From contig DASUGM010000161.1 in NCBI GenBank assembly GCA_036274055.1, forward strand, positions 1 to 15,806: a DNA stretch of 15,806 nt, in the 5' to 3' direction. Position numbers and translations under genes: made by a program. The notes beneath the pieces were generated by a model. The model saw nothing but the letters and a program-made list of their open reading frames with translations, was not told the DNA's origin and made no database searches. The first letter of the stretch is position 1. Each line of letters opens with the position of its first letter. Positions 1-7,768 of this stretch are shown piece by piece. This DNA comes from DASUGM01 sp036274055 (GTDB lineage Bacteria > Acidobacteriota > Vicinamibacteria > Vicinamibacterales > SCN-69-37).

Positions 1-2
1 AG

Positions 3-1166
3 TTCACCATTGGCGGCGCCGCGGGCCGCGGCGCCCTGGCGCATGGGCTCGTCATCGACGCGCGGCATCAACGCAAGACCTTCGGCGCGGATCAGTTCTA
101 CGGCAACTCACCGTCGAAGGAGTGGACGGATCAAACCCTCGGCTCGGGTACGTGGACCGCGGTGTCGCGCGGGTGGGTGACGTCGACCCGCGCTGCGTAT
201 CGCAATCACGGCGATCACTTCCGCTGGGACATCAATCGCCCGGGATTCGCGGAGAACGTGCATCGCACGAATGCGATTGAGGGGCAATTCCTCGCGTCGC
301 ATGCGCTGACCGCCAGCGGCGGCACGATCGCCATCGGCGGCTCGGCCGGCGGCGACTGGATTGCGTCTTCCAATCTCGGTGACCACGCATTCAGCCGGAT
401 GGCGGTTTTCGCCGAAGCGGCGGCGCCGCTCGGGCCGCGCGTGACCACTCGCGGCGGCGTTCGCCTCGATCACTTTTCGGATTTCGGCAGCTCCACCAGC
501 CCGACCGGGTCCGTTGTCGTCCGCGTGACTGACGCGTTCACGGTCCGCGGCTCGGCGTCGCGCGGATTTCGCGTGCCGTCGTTCACTGAACTCTACTACC
601 ACGATCCCGCGAACCAGGGCAGTCCCGACCTTCGTCCAGAACATGGCTGGACGCTCGACGGCGGCGCGGAATGGGCACGCGGCCCGTGGGTCGCGTCCGT
701 GTCGCCCTTCCGCCGCTGGGACGAAGACGTCATCGATTGGGTCAAAGACGCGCCCGCGGACTTGTGGCGCTCGACCAACGTCCGCGACGTGACCTCGACC
801 GGCTTCGAGGCGTTCGTGATCCGCCGCTGGAAGAGCGCCTTCGTGCGCGTGCATTACGCGGGCCTCGAGGTCGAGGCGCCGGATCTGACCCAGCTCTCGA
901 AGTACGTGCTCGAATACGCCCGCCACCAGAGCGGTGGCTCGTTGACGGTGCCGGTCGTCGCCGGATTCCGCGCCGCCGTCAACGTCGATCATAGGCATCG
1001 CCTCGACGGGCAGGCGTACGACCTGGCCGGGTTCCGGATCAGCCGGGGATTTTCGCGCGGCGAGATCTACTTCGACGTTGCCAACGCGTTCGACGAGACG
1101 TATCACGAAGTCGCGGGGGTGACGATGCCAGGGCGGTGGATGTCGATCGGCTTCCGGCTGCGATAG
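3..1166 (+). CDS. TonB-dependent outer-membrane receptor, BtuB-like (5'-truncated)
   Basis: This is the C-terminal 387 residues of an outer-membrane TonB-dependent receptor. The reading frame is open back to base 3, so the N-terminus and plug domain lie outside the window. Visible barrel features are the segment FGADQFYG near the left edge, FRVPSFTELYYHDPANQG followed by a short turn and DLRPEHGW, and a C-terminal strand ending in GRWMSIGFRLR, the usual aromatic-terminated beta signal. The FRVPSFTELYY...NQGSPDLRPE arrangement is characteristic of vitamin-B12/BtuB-type receptors (COG4206), so cobamide or another large substrate is plausible, but no cobalamin gene is nearby. An internal GTG at 162 is in frame but is not the start. 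The next gene begins 6 nt after the stop, so read-through transcription is likely. TonB receptor is near certain; substrate is inference. Confidence 0.88.
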   Translation, partial: FTIGGAAGRGALAHGLVIDARHQRKTFGADQFYGNSPSKEWTDQTLGSGTWTAVSRGWVTSTRAAYRNHGDHFRWDINRPGFAENVHRTNAIEGQFLASHALTASGGTIAIGGSAGGDWIASSNLGDHAFSRMAVFAEAAAPLGPRVTTRGGVRLDHFSDFGSSTSPTGSVVVRVTDAFTVRGSASRGFRVPSFTELYYHDPANQGSPDLRPEHGWTLDGGAEWARGPWVASVSPFRRWDEDVIDWVKDAPADLWRSTNVRDVTSTGFEAFVIRRWKSAFVRVHYAGLEVEAPDLTQLSKYVLEYARHQSGGSLTVPVVAGFRAAVNVDHRHRLDGQAYDLAGFRISRGFSRGEIYFDVANAFDETYHEVAGVTMPGRWMSIGFRLR

Positions 1167-1172
1167 CTCGCC

Positions 1173-2279
1173 GTGCGCGCCGTCCTCTGGCTCAGCGTCG
1201 TCCTGCCGTCGATCTTCATCGTCGAGCGCCTGGCCGGATGGGCCGGTGTCGCCGCTCACGCCGCAATCGCCGCCGCCATCCTGCCGGTGGCGCTCTCGCT
1301 GGCGGCGCGACTGCCGGTACCAACCGCGCGGCTCCTGGCTGCGGCGACCGGAGCAGCGATTATCGCCTTCGTCTTCGCCAGCTACCCCGCCTTGAACACC
1401 GACGCGCCCAACCGTGGAAGCGACGACGACGACGCGCATGAGGTCGGCGTACGCGCGGTGCTCCGTGGAGAGAATCCGTACGCGCAGCAGACCTACCTCG
1501 GCAATTCGATTTCACCGATGGCCGGCGCGCTCCTTCTGGCGGCGCCATTCGTGCTCGCCGACATCGTGGCCGCGCAGAACGTCTTCTGGCTGATGGTGTT
1601 GTTTCTCGTGCTGGCGCGTGAGCGCGGCGGCCCCCCAATCGCGCTCGGACTGTGTTGGGCGGCGTTGCTGTGCCTCGCGGTGCTGCACGATCTGGCGACG
1701 GGCACGTCGCACCTGGCCAACGGGATCTATGTGGCGGTCGGGCTGGCCTGGCTCACGCGCGCCCACGGATCGACGGCGTCGGCGATTTTCCTTGGCGTCA
1801 CGCTGGCATCGCGCGCCAATTTCCTGTTTGTGCTGCCGTGCGCGCTGGGCTGGCTGTGGCGCCGCGAGTCGGCGGGCATCGCCCTTCGCGCCGGCATGTG
1901 GACGGCGGGCACGACGGCGCTGCTGATCGTCCCCTTCTACCTCGCGAATCCCGGTGGCTTCGCGCCGTTCTTCACGTTCAACAAACTTCTCAGATACGAC
2001 ACTTTCATGCCGGGTGCGGCCGTGGCGACCGCGTCGATCACCGCGTTGGCCGCGATCGTCGTCGGCATGCGCGCGACCTCGCGAGCGTCGCTCTTCGGTG
2101 GTTGCGCAGTGATTCAAGCAATTCCGGTAGCCGCGGTGCTTGGTGTGTCAGTCCTGTCCGGCCGTCCGTACCTGGCGGCGCTGCCGTACGGCGAGTTCGC
2201 GATGTGGTTCGTGATCATGGCGGCCGCGTTCGGCGCGGCGACAAGGCCAATGACATCTAGTACACTTTCCACCCGGTGA
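1173..2279 (+). CDS. Polytopic membrane protein, GT87-like (DUF2029) GT-C glycosyltransferase candidate
   Basis: A 368-residue protein dominated by hydrophobic segments, roughly nine or ten membrane spans, starting at a GTG 6 nt after the TonB receptor stop. The first large loop has an acidic stretch, GSDDDDAHE (residues about 82-90), followed by GENPY (99-103). This order, an acidic loop and then G-x-NPY before a span, is typical of GT87/DUF2029 polyprenyl-phosphate-sugar-dependent transferases. That assignment rests on pattern similarity only, so the protein could be another GT-C-fold or unrelated polytopic membrane protein. No clear Shine-Dalgarno precedes the GTG, which suggests reinitiation from the upstream gene. 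Its TGA overlaps the ATG of the next gene by one base (TGATG). Its neighbours, an ArnT-like enzyme and a GT2 lipid-sugar synthase, support a role in glycosylation from a lipid-linked donor. Confidence 0.7.
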   Translation: MRAVLWLSVVLPSIFIVERLAGWAGVAAHAAIAAAILPVALSLAARLPVPTARLLAAATGAAIIAFVFASYPALNTDAPNRGSDDDDAHEVGVRAVLRGENPYAQQTYLGNSISPMAGALLLAAPFVLADIVAAQNVFWLMVLFLVLARERGGPPIALGLCWAALLCLAVLHDLATGTSHLANGIYVAVGLAWLTRAHGSTASAIFLGVTLASRANFLFVLPCALGWLWRRESAGIALRAGMWTAGTTALLIVPFYLANPGGFAPFFTFNKLLRYDTFMPGAAVATASITALAAIVVGMRATSRASLFGGCAVIQAIPVAAVLGVSVLSGRPYLAALPYGEFAMWFVIMAAAFGAATRPMTSSTLSTR

Positions 2280-4135
2280 TGGAGGCGTTTCGCGGCGCCG
2301 GGCGCTGGCTCGGCGTGGTCATAGTTCTGGCGTGTTTTGCGGTTCCTCTTCTCTTTTGGATCGGGGAGCCAGACATGCAGAACGACGAGGCCATCTATTC
2401 CTACGCCGTCGAGCGCATGATCGACACCGGCGACTGGCTGACGCCGCGTGCCATTCCCGCCGACGGGCCGTTTCTGGAAAAACCGCCGCTGAAGTTCTGG
2501 CTGGTCAGTGCCGGCATTCTGAGCGGTCTGCTGCCTCGCAATGAAGCCGGGATGCGGTTCATCGACGGCGTGTTTGGCGGTGTTGCGTTGGTCTACGTCT
2601 TCCTGATCGGCCGCCAGCTTGCTGGACAAGTCTGCGGCCTCACCGCCTGCCTGGTGTTGTTCACCATTGATCCGCTGCTGTTCGACCACGGGCTGCGCAG
2701 CAACAACATGGACGCGTCGGTGGTGCTCGGCTACGCCGGCGGCATGTATCACTTCGCGCGTTGGGCACTGGCCCCCGCGCGAGCACGCGGCCACGCCGCA
2801 GGCGTCGCTGCATATTTCTATTTGGCGCTGATGACCAAGCTGGTCGCGGCGCTGTTTCTGCCCGCGATCTGTGTGGCGGCTCTCCTCTGGGGCGGCCGGC
2901 CAGCCAAGCGGCTCGCCGTCGCCTGGAAGGACTGGCTGTGGCCGTCCGTCGCGGTGATTGCCCTCGCCACACCGTGGTTCGCCTACCAGACCGCGGTCAA
3001 GGGCGAGGAATTCTGGGACATTCTGATCGGGCAGCACGTCTACCGGCGCTTCACGTCGTCGCTTGACGTGTCGCATCTGCATCCGTGGCATTTCTACTTC
3101 ACCGCGACCTGGCACGAACTGGGTTGGTCTGGTTCGCAGATTGTCGTCGGACTGGGGGTAGCGCTGCTCGCTTATACGGCACTGCGTGGACGGCCGTGGG
3201 TCGCGCGCCTCGTCGTCCTCTGGCTGGTGGTGCCGTACGCCGCCATGTCCGTCGGCACGTCGAAGCTGCTGCACTACGCCTATCCATTCTTGGCGCCGCT
3301 TGGATTGGGCGCGGGCCTTCTCGTCGCGAGCGTCATCGATGCGCTGGACGGAGCCTGGGTGAACAATGCCGCGACGTCGATCGAGCGACTGTTCCCGCGC
3401 CGCCTGGTCGACTGGTTCGGTACGGGTGCGCGGTTGCGCCGCTCGATCGCTGGACTGGCCCTGATCGTGTTAGCCATTGCCGCCCTGACCGCCGCGATCG
3501 GGCCCTGGAGAATCCGGATCGGCCAGGTGTCGGTCTTCAGCAACAGCTCGGTGTTCCGGCCGCTGGTCTTCAGTTTCCTGCTGCTCTGTATTGTCGGGTA
3601 TGCGCTGTCGCTGGTCCGCCTGGTTGGCGCAATCGCGTTGCTGCTGCTGTTGCCAGTCGGGAAGTACGTCGAGAAGATTCAGCACATGTCGGCGATCGAG
3701 CACCCGCTCCGGGCCACGAGAGACTGCATGGCGGGGCTGGTCCGTGCCGGGAAGGTGCCGCCTCGCGGCGTCTTCTCGGCGTCGGGTAACGTCTTGAACC
3801 ATACTTATTACTACTACCTGTGGCGCGAAGGGCCGTGGGTCGTTGCCAAGGCTTTCTCGCCGGATGAGCTCCAGCAACGGCTGCTCGATCCGGCGCGGCA
3901 GACGCCGATCTTGATCGCGAAGACGGACTTCGAACGGGTGACGCAGTTGTGGGACGCGACCGCGTCGGCGGCCTCGGGCCAGGAACGTCGCGAGACGGTG
4001 GTCTGGAACGGTCTGGCCATTCAGGACACCGTCGCGTTGTTGTTGCCCGGTCCATATGGCGCCTGCTTTCAGCCGGTGCGCGAAGCCGGTGGAGCGCCGT
4101 TATGGCGGTCGTCGAATTCGGGCCCGCCGCGGTGA
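2279..4135 (+). CDS. ArnT/PMT-family GT-C glycosyltransferase
   Basis: A 618-residue integral membrane protein of the PMT_2/GT39-GT83 type, which moves a sugar from a polyprenyl-phosphate donor to an acceptor on the periplasmic face. After the first span, residues 35-42 read NDEAIYSY, carrying the Asp-Glu pair (36-37) expected in the first periplasmic loop. GDWLTPRA (51-58) and FLEKPPLKFWL (65-75) follow, a signature shared with ArnT-like enzymes. About ten further hydrophobic segments run to about residue 460, and the last about 150 residues look soluble. The ATG at 2279 overlaps the previous TGA by one base; a GTG at 2276 is an in-frame alternative that adds one residue. An AT-rich patch before the gene contains GCGACA-N17-TACACT, a weak possible internal promoter. 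Family assignment is firm; acceptor and sugar are unknown. Confidence 0.85.
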   Translation: MEAFRGAGRWLGVVIVLACFAVPLLFWIGEPDMQNDEAIYSYAVERMIDTGDWLTPRAIPADGPFLEKPPLKFWLVSAGILSGLLPRNEAGMRFIDGVFGGVALVYVFLIGRQLAGQVCGLTACLVLFTIDPLLFDHGLRSNNMDASVVLGYAGGMYHFARWALAPARARGHAAGVAAYFYLALMTKLVAALFLPAICVAALLWGGRPAKRLAVAWKDWLWPSVAVIALATPWFAYQTAVKGEEFWDILIGQHVYRRFTSSLDVSHLHPWHFYFTATWHELGWSGSQIVVGLGVALLAYTALRGRPWVARLVVLWLVVPYAAMSVGTSKLLHYAYPFLAPLGLGAGLLVASVIDALDGAWVNNAATSIERLFPRRLVDWFGTGARLRRSIAGLALIVLAIAALTAAIGPWRIRIGQVSVFSNSSVFRPLVFSFLLLCIVGYALSLVRLVGAIALLLLLPVGKYVEKIQHMSAIEHPLRATRDCMAGLVRAGKVPPRGVFSASGNVLNHTYYYYLWREGPWVVAKAFSPDELQQRLLDPARQTPILIAKTDFERVTQLWDATASAASGQERRETVVWNGLAIQDTVALLLPGPYGACFQPVREAGGAPLWRSSNSGPPR

Positions 4136-4872
4136 CCGACTCGATCGCGTTATCAATCGTCGTGCCAGCGTACAACGAGGCGGCTCGCATCGGCCTCAGT
4201 ATTCAGACGCTGCTCGGTGAACTGCCCGAGATCGCTGGCGGGTGGGAAATCCGCATCGTCGACGATGGATCGACAGACGACACCGCCGCGATCGTCGCCG
4301 GCGAGGCGGCTGCCGATGCGCGGGTCGTGCTCCAACGTGAGCCGCACCGAGGCAAGGGCGGCGCACTGCGCGCTGGCCTGCTGGCGGCGCGCGGTGCACT
4401 GCGCTTCATGTGCGATGCGGATTTGTCGATGCCACCGCGTGAGTTGCCGCGGTTCCTTGCCCAGGTGCCGTCACAGTGCGACATCGCCATCGGCTCCCGC
4501 GAAGGGGCGGGCGCGCGGCGTGTCGGAGAGCCTGGTCACCGCCACACGATGGGCCGGATCTTCAACGGGCTGGTCCGCGCAAGTGGTCTTGCCAGCGGCC
4601 AGGACACGCAGTGCGGCTTCAAGATGTTCACGGCGCACGCCGTCAACGCGATCTTTCCGTACACGCGCATCGAAGGCTGGGCGGTCGACATCGAGATGCT
4701 CTATCTGGCGAAGTTGCGAGGATTGCGCGTCGGCGAGGTGCCGATCGAATGGCATTACCGGGATCGCTCGCAAGTCTCGCCGATCGCCGACAGCTTGCGA
4801 ATGACACGCGACGTGTTGAAGATCAAACTGAACGGCTTGCGCGGCCTCTACGCCGAGCGCTGGCGGCCGTAG
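4102..4872 (+). CDS. GT2 polyprenyl-phosphate glycosyltransferase (dolichyl-phosphate-glucose-synthase-like)
   Basis: A 256-residue cytosolic or membrane-associated GT-A enzyme, expected to transfer a sugar from a nucleotide donor to polyprenyl phosphate. Recognisable motifs are the N-terminal strand SIVVPAYNEA (18-27), DDGSTDD (54-60), GKGGALRAG (84-92), the DxD-like CDADLS (104-109), QDTQCGFKMF (167-176), and EGWAVDIE (191-198) near VPIEWHYR. The CGFKMF and EGW-x-x-DIE motifs are those of the ALG5/DPG-synthase branch rather than of generic GT2 proteins. There is no C-terminal membrane span. The start at 4102 is preceded by GGTGGAG (4088-4094, spacing 7) and overlaps the upstream gene by 34 bp. 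A GTG at 4132 overlapping the upstream TGA is an alternative that would begin TDSIALSIVVP. It probably supplies the lipid-linked donor for the GT-C enzymes beside it. Confidence 0.87.
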   Translation: MAVVEFGPAAVTDSIALSIVVPAYNEAARIGLSIQTLLGELPEIAGGWEIRIVDDGSTDDTAAIVAGEAAADARVVLQREPHRGKGGALRAGLLAARGALRFMCDADLSMPPRELPRFLAQVPSQCDIAIGSREGAGARRVGEPGHRHTMGRIFNGLVRASGLASGQDTQCGFKMFTAHAVNAIFPYTRIEGWAVDIEMLYLAKLRGLRVGEVPIEWHYRDRSQVSPIADSLRMTRDVLKIKLNGLRGLYAERWRP

Positions 4873-4887
4873 TAGTGCGCCGACGGT

Positions 4888-6645
4888 CTACCGCTCGGCA
4901 CGCCAGGTGAATCCGCGCAGGAGCAGACCCAACTCGCGAGTATCCGCCGATCCTGACCCCGTTTCTGACGGAACCGAAGTGGCGCTGGTGACAATCCGAA
5001 GTTCGTTCGCTTCGTGCGGCCGCGATTTGAGGGTCCACGTTCGTTCCAGGTCGCGGCCCGAGGCGACCATACGCTCGACGAGCTCGCCGTTGAAGAAGAT
5101 CTGAACTGTCGGTGGCGTTGGCAGCGAGTCGACTGGGACGAAGAACTTCAGCGTCAGCCGGCCAGTGTCCGGCACAGCGGGCAGTTCGATGAACCCCTCC
5201 TTCCTCATCCAGCGGAAGGACTCGGTGCCGTTGTTCTCCTGGCCGTACCAGCCAGTCCCATAGCGAATGACGCTGGTGAGGCGCCTGACTGAGGCTTCGA
5301 AATTCCGCTGCCGAATCACCCGCCAGAGCCGCTCGCGAGGCCAGGCGAAGTTCTGCGCCTCGTCCGATGGCCGGGCTTCGACAATCCACGGCTCGCGAAT
5401 CAGCAGCGGGATCTCCTCGACTTCCTGGAAGAGTCGCACGTCGTAGTCCGGCAGGTAGAACTGCGCCTGCGGTTTGAACGCGTCTTGGACGTAGACCGTC
5501 GATGACGGCGGCAAGTGTTTCCGGATCCAGCGCAAGGCCGCGATCGGCGGCGAATCCTCGCGCACCTGCGTCCAGACCGCCGGCGCCGTCCACACAGCCA
5601 GCGCGACGACGACCGCCGCGGCCAGACCGGCGAACACCCGCCGCGGCCGGACAAGCACCGCGAGTCCGTCGGCGGCGAGCAACGAGTACATCGGAAGGTA
5701 CGCCATCGCGTAGCGCGACGGCGTGTTGACGTCGAGGTACAGACACGAGAACACGGCAATTGGCGTGAACGTGCACACGGTCAGGAGCGGCCCAGCGCGA
5801 CGATGGAGCCACGCCGCGGCGAGCGAAACCGCCGCCAGACAGAGCATCGCCGTCAACTGCTGGCGCTGATCATAGGGGCGAATCAAGAACGTCCAGGCCA
5901 CGTCGAGCAGCGGCGGTCGTCCGGGATTGTGAAACGAATCGACGTCGTGCACCCACCTACTTTGGACGTCGAGCGCTGAGCGATAAGCCGTCACCGACTC
6001 AGACGCCAGAGCAGCACCGAAATAGCTCCCACCGACGATGACGAGTCCTGCGACGGCCGCGGCGACCACGGCGAGATACGCCTTGTGCCGCAAGCGCGCC
6101 CAGGTCGCGAGTGCGACGGGAACGACGCCGATCACCAGACTCGCGACGCGCATACCCGCGGCCGCGCTCAACAGCGCCACGCCGGCGAGGTAGGCTCCGG
6201 AGTGGCGGCGGCCGCGAAGCAGAAGCGCGCAGCCCGCCAGCGTCAACGTGCTGCCCGGAATGTCGCTGAAGCCGCTGCCGCCGTAGACCCAGACATTGGG
6301 CAGGAACGCGAAGAACGCCGCGCCGGCTACGGCAACCGGAAAGGTCAAGCCGAGTTCCAAGCCGAGCAGCGCCAGTGCCGGAAACAGAAGCACCGCGCCG
6401 GTGATCACGACGGTTTGCAGGGAGCGAAACTCATCGACGCCGAGCGCGTGCACCACCTTGGCGGCGGCGATGAACAGCGGGTATCCGGGCGGATGCGGCG
6501 CGTGCCGAGGCACGTCGTAGTCGCGGACGCCGGCGGCGAACAGCGCCTCGTCCCAGTCGAACATCGAATGCGCCGCGGCGACGACACGGCTCAGGCCAAT
6601 CACGACCGTCAGAATCAGGAGAATGCGCTTTTGACGCGTCGTCAT
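4888..6645 (-). CDS. GT-C membrane glycosyltransferase with C-terminal beta-rich domain
   Basis: A 585-residue polytopic membrane protein. The N-terminus has one span followed by FDWDEALFAAGVRDY (from residue 29), with the Asp-Glu pair (32-33) of GT-C enzymes, then HPPGYPLFIAAAK. About ten hydrophobic segments continue to about residue 375. Residues about 457-585 are hydrophilic and beta-rich, starting GTGWYGQENNGTESFRWM and ending RELGLLLRGFTW. A C-terminal domain of this look, possibly a sugar-binding beta-sandwich, is found on some bacterial GT-C proteins; its role here is inference. The ATG at 6645 was chosen because the in-frame TTG at 6723 would overlap the start of the divergent thioredoxin gene and lacks membrane-protein character. 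The gene converges on the GT2 gene with only 15 bp between stops and no visible terminator. It may use the same lipid-linked sugar, but acceptor and sugar are unknown. Confidence 0.8.
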   Translation of the reverse strand: MTTRQKRILLILTVVIGLSRVVAAAHSMFDWDEALFAAGVRDYDVPRHAPHPPGYPLFIAAAKVVHALGVDEFRSLQTVVITGAVLLFPALALLGLELGLTFPVAVAGAAFFAFLPNVWVYGGSGFSDIPGSTLTLAGCALLLRGRRHSGAYLAGVALLSAAAGMRVASLVIGVVPVALATWARLRHKAYLAVVAAAVAGLVIVGGSYFGAALASESVTAYRSALDVQSRWVHDVDSFHNPGRPPLLDVAWTFLIRPYDQRQQLTAMLCLAAVSLAAAWLHRRAGPLLTVCTFTPIAVFSCLYLDVNTPSRYAMAYLPMYSLLAADGLAVLVRPRRVFAGLAAAVVVALAVWTAPAVWTQVREDSPPIAALRWIRKHLPPSSTVYVQDAFKPQAQFYLPDYDVRLFQEVEEIPLLIREPWIVEARPSDEAQNFAWPRERLWRVIRQRNFEASVRRLTSVIRYGTGWYGQENNGTESFRWMRKEGFIELPAVPDTGRLTLKFFVPVDSLPTPPTVQIFFNGELVERMVASGRDLERTWTLKSRPHEANELRIVTSATSVPSETGSGSADTRELGLLLRGFTWRAER

Positions 6646-6710
6646 CGGATCTTCGCCGGTGATTCTGGCGCCGGTCACCGACGCTGATTCTCTCACACGG
6701 CCAACTGCGG

Positions 6711-6722
6711 TAACGTGGTGCA
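6711..6722 (+). promoter_or_regulatory. Possible leaderless -10 element for the trxC-like gene
   Basis: TAACGT (6711-6716) fits the TAnnnT core of a -10 box and is separated from the ATG at 6723 by exactly 6 nt, which would place transcription start on the A of the ATG. A -35 at 17 nt spacing (6688-6693, TTCTCT) is poor. No Shine-Dalgarno is evident before the ATG, which fits a leaderless message. Weak on its own; stronger because two other genes in the window show the same geometry. Confidence 0.35.
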
Positions 6723-7151
6723 ATGTTGGTTACTTGCACGCATTGCCAGCGGCGGAACAGGATTCTGGCGGCGAATCTGGCGCGGCAGGTTCGTTGCGGC
6801 GCGTGCAAGTCGGCGCTGACGCCGATCGCCACGCCGATCGACGCCGACGCCGAGGTCTTCGACGATGTCGTACAGCACGCAACACTGCCGGTGCTCGTCG
6901 ACTTCTGGGCGGCGTGGTGCGGCCCCTGCCGGATGGCGGCGCCGGAAGTCGCGCGCGCGGCGAAGGAGATGGCGGGCCGCGCGCTGGTCTTGAAGGTCGA
7001 CACCGAGGCGCATCCGGAAATCGCGGCGCGCTATCGGGTCGAGGGCATTCCGAATTTCATCGTCATCAGGAACGGCAACGTCGTCCATCAGCAGGCCGGC
7101 GTGGTGCCCGCGGCGACGCTGGCGAAGTGGCTCGAGATCGCATCCGCGTGA
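6723..7151 (+). CDS. trxC: Thioredoxin 2-like protein with N-terminal zinc ribbon
   Basis: A 142-residue cytosolic disulfide reductase close in size to E. coli TrxC (139 residues). It has the TrxC layout: an N-terminal zinc ribbon with CTHC at residues 5-8 and CGAC at 25-28, then a thioredoxin fold with the active site WAAWCGPC (62-69; catalytic cysteines 66 and 69) and the cis-proline segment VEGIPNF. The usual Thr after that proline is Asn here, a tolerated variation. The gene is divergent from the GT-C gene across 77 bp and overlaps the GNAT gene by 4 bp (GTGA), so the two are co-expressed. Zinc-ribbon thioredoxins in other bacteria serve oxidative-stress defence. Identification as a TrxC-type thioredoxin is firm; orthology to E. 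coli trxC is likely. Confidence 0.92.
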   Translation: MLVTCTHCQRRNRILAANLARQVRCGACKSALTPIATPIDADAEVFDDVVQHATLPVLVDFWAAWCGPCRMAAPEVARAAKEMAGRALVLKVDTEAHPEIAARYRVEGIPNFIVIRNGNVVHQQAGVVPAATLAKWLEIASA

Positions 7152-7768
7152 ACGTCGCGCCGATTTCGCCGCGCCGCCATATCGACGTCGCCGCCGTCCT
7201 GGTGGATGCGTTTTACGACTACCCGGTGATGCGCTACGTCGTCGGCGACGGGCAGGACTACGACGCGCGGCTTCAGCAGCTGATCGAGTTCTTCGTCTTC
7301 CGCCGCGTGCGCCAGGGCGCGCTGCTCTTCGGCGTCGATCGCGGCGGCGAGCTCCTGGGCGCCGCCGTCCTCGCCACACCACGCGAGACGACGGCGCCGC
7401 CTGAGGTGAAGGATCTCGCGCTGCAGCTCTGGTCGACGATCGGCGAGGACGCGCGCCAGCGCTTCGACACCTACGGCGCGGCGACCCAGCCGTTCACGGT
7501 GGCTTCGCCGCATCATCACCTCAGCATGATCGGCGTCCGGCGCGCGCATCAGGGCGATGGCCTGGCGCGGCCGCTGCTCGACGCCGTGACTCAGGCGTCT
7601 GTCGACGATGCCGAATCACACGGTGTCTCGCTGACGACCGAGTTACTGAAGAACGTACGGCTCTACGAGCACTTCGGGTATCGCGTGATCGGACACGCGC
7701 GCGTCACCGCGGATCTGGAGACCTGGGGGCTGTTTCGGCCGGTGTCGCCCGGGCGAGAAACTCCGTAA
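7148..7768 (+). CDS. GNAT-family N-acetyltransferase
   Basis: A 206-residue acetyl-CoA-dependent acyltransferase of unknown substrate. The acetyl-CoA-binding motif A is visible at about residues 125-145, with LSMIGVRRAHQGDGLA containing the R/Q-x-x-G-x-G/A pyrophosphate loop (RAHQGDGLA), followed by LYEHFGYRV (172-180), the usual motif B of GNAT proteins. The start is a GTG at 7148 that overlaps the thioredoxin stop as GTGA; no other start fits the domain. Translational coupling to a thioredoxin suggests co-regulation, not necessarily a shared pathway. The last 65 bp overlap, on the opposite strand, the 3' end of the pseudouridine synthase gene. Family is secure, substrate unknown. Confidence 0.85.
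   Translation: MNVAPISPRRHIDVAAVLVDAFYDYPVMRYVVGDGQDYDARLQQLIEFFVFRRVRQGALLFGVDRGGELLGAAVLATPRETTAPPEVKDLALQLWSTIGEDARQRFDTYGAATQPFTVASPHHHLSMIGVRRAHQGDGLARPLLDAVTQASVDDAESHGVSLTTELLKNVRLYEHFGYRVIGHARVTADLETWGLFRPVSPGRETP

Noticed and set aside
108..1439. Long minus-strand ORF (443 codons) across the TonB receptor gene and the start of the next gene
   Set aside because: Arg/Ala/Gly/Asp-rich low-complexity translation with no motifs; it is antisense to recognisable genes. High GC DNA produces such open frames opposite real genes.
2114..3274. Minus-strand ORF of 386 codons over the ArnT-like gene
   Set aside because: Its translation lacks hydrophobic or conserved motifs and is rich in Arg, Gln and Asp, a shadow of the plus-strand membrane protein.
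4873..4887. Bidirectional terminator between the convergent GT2 and GT-C genes
   Set aside because: The 15 bp gap has no adequate stem and no T-tract on either strand.
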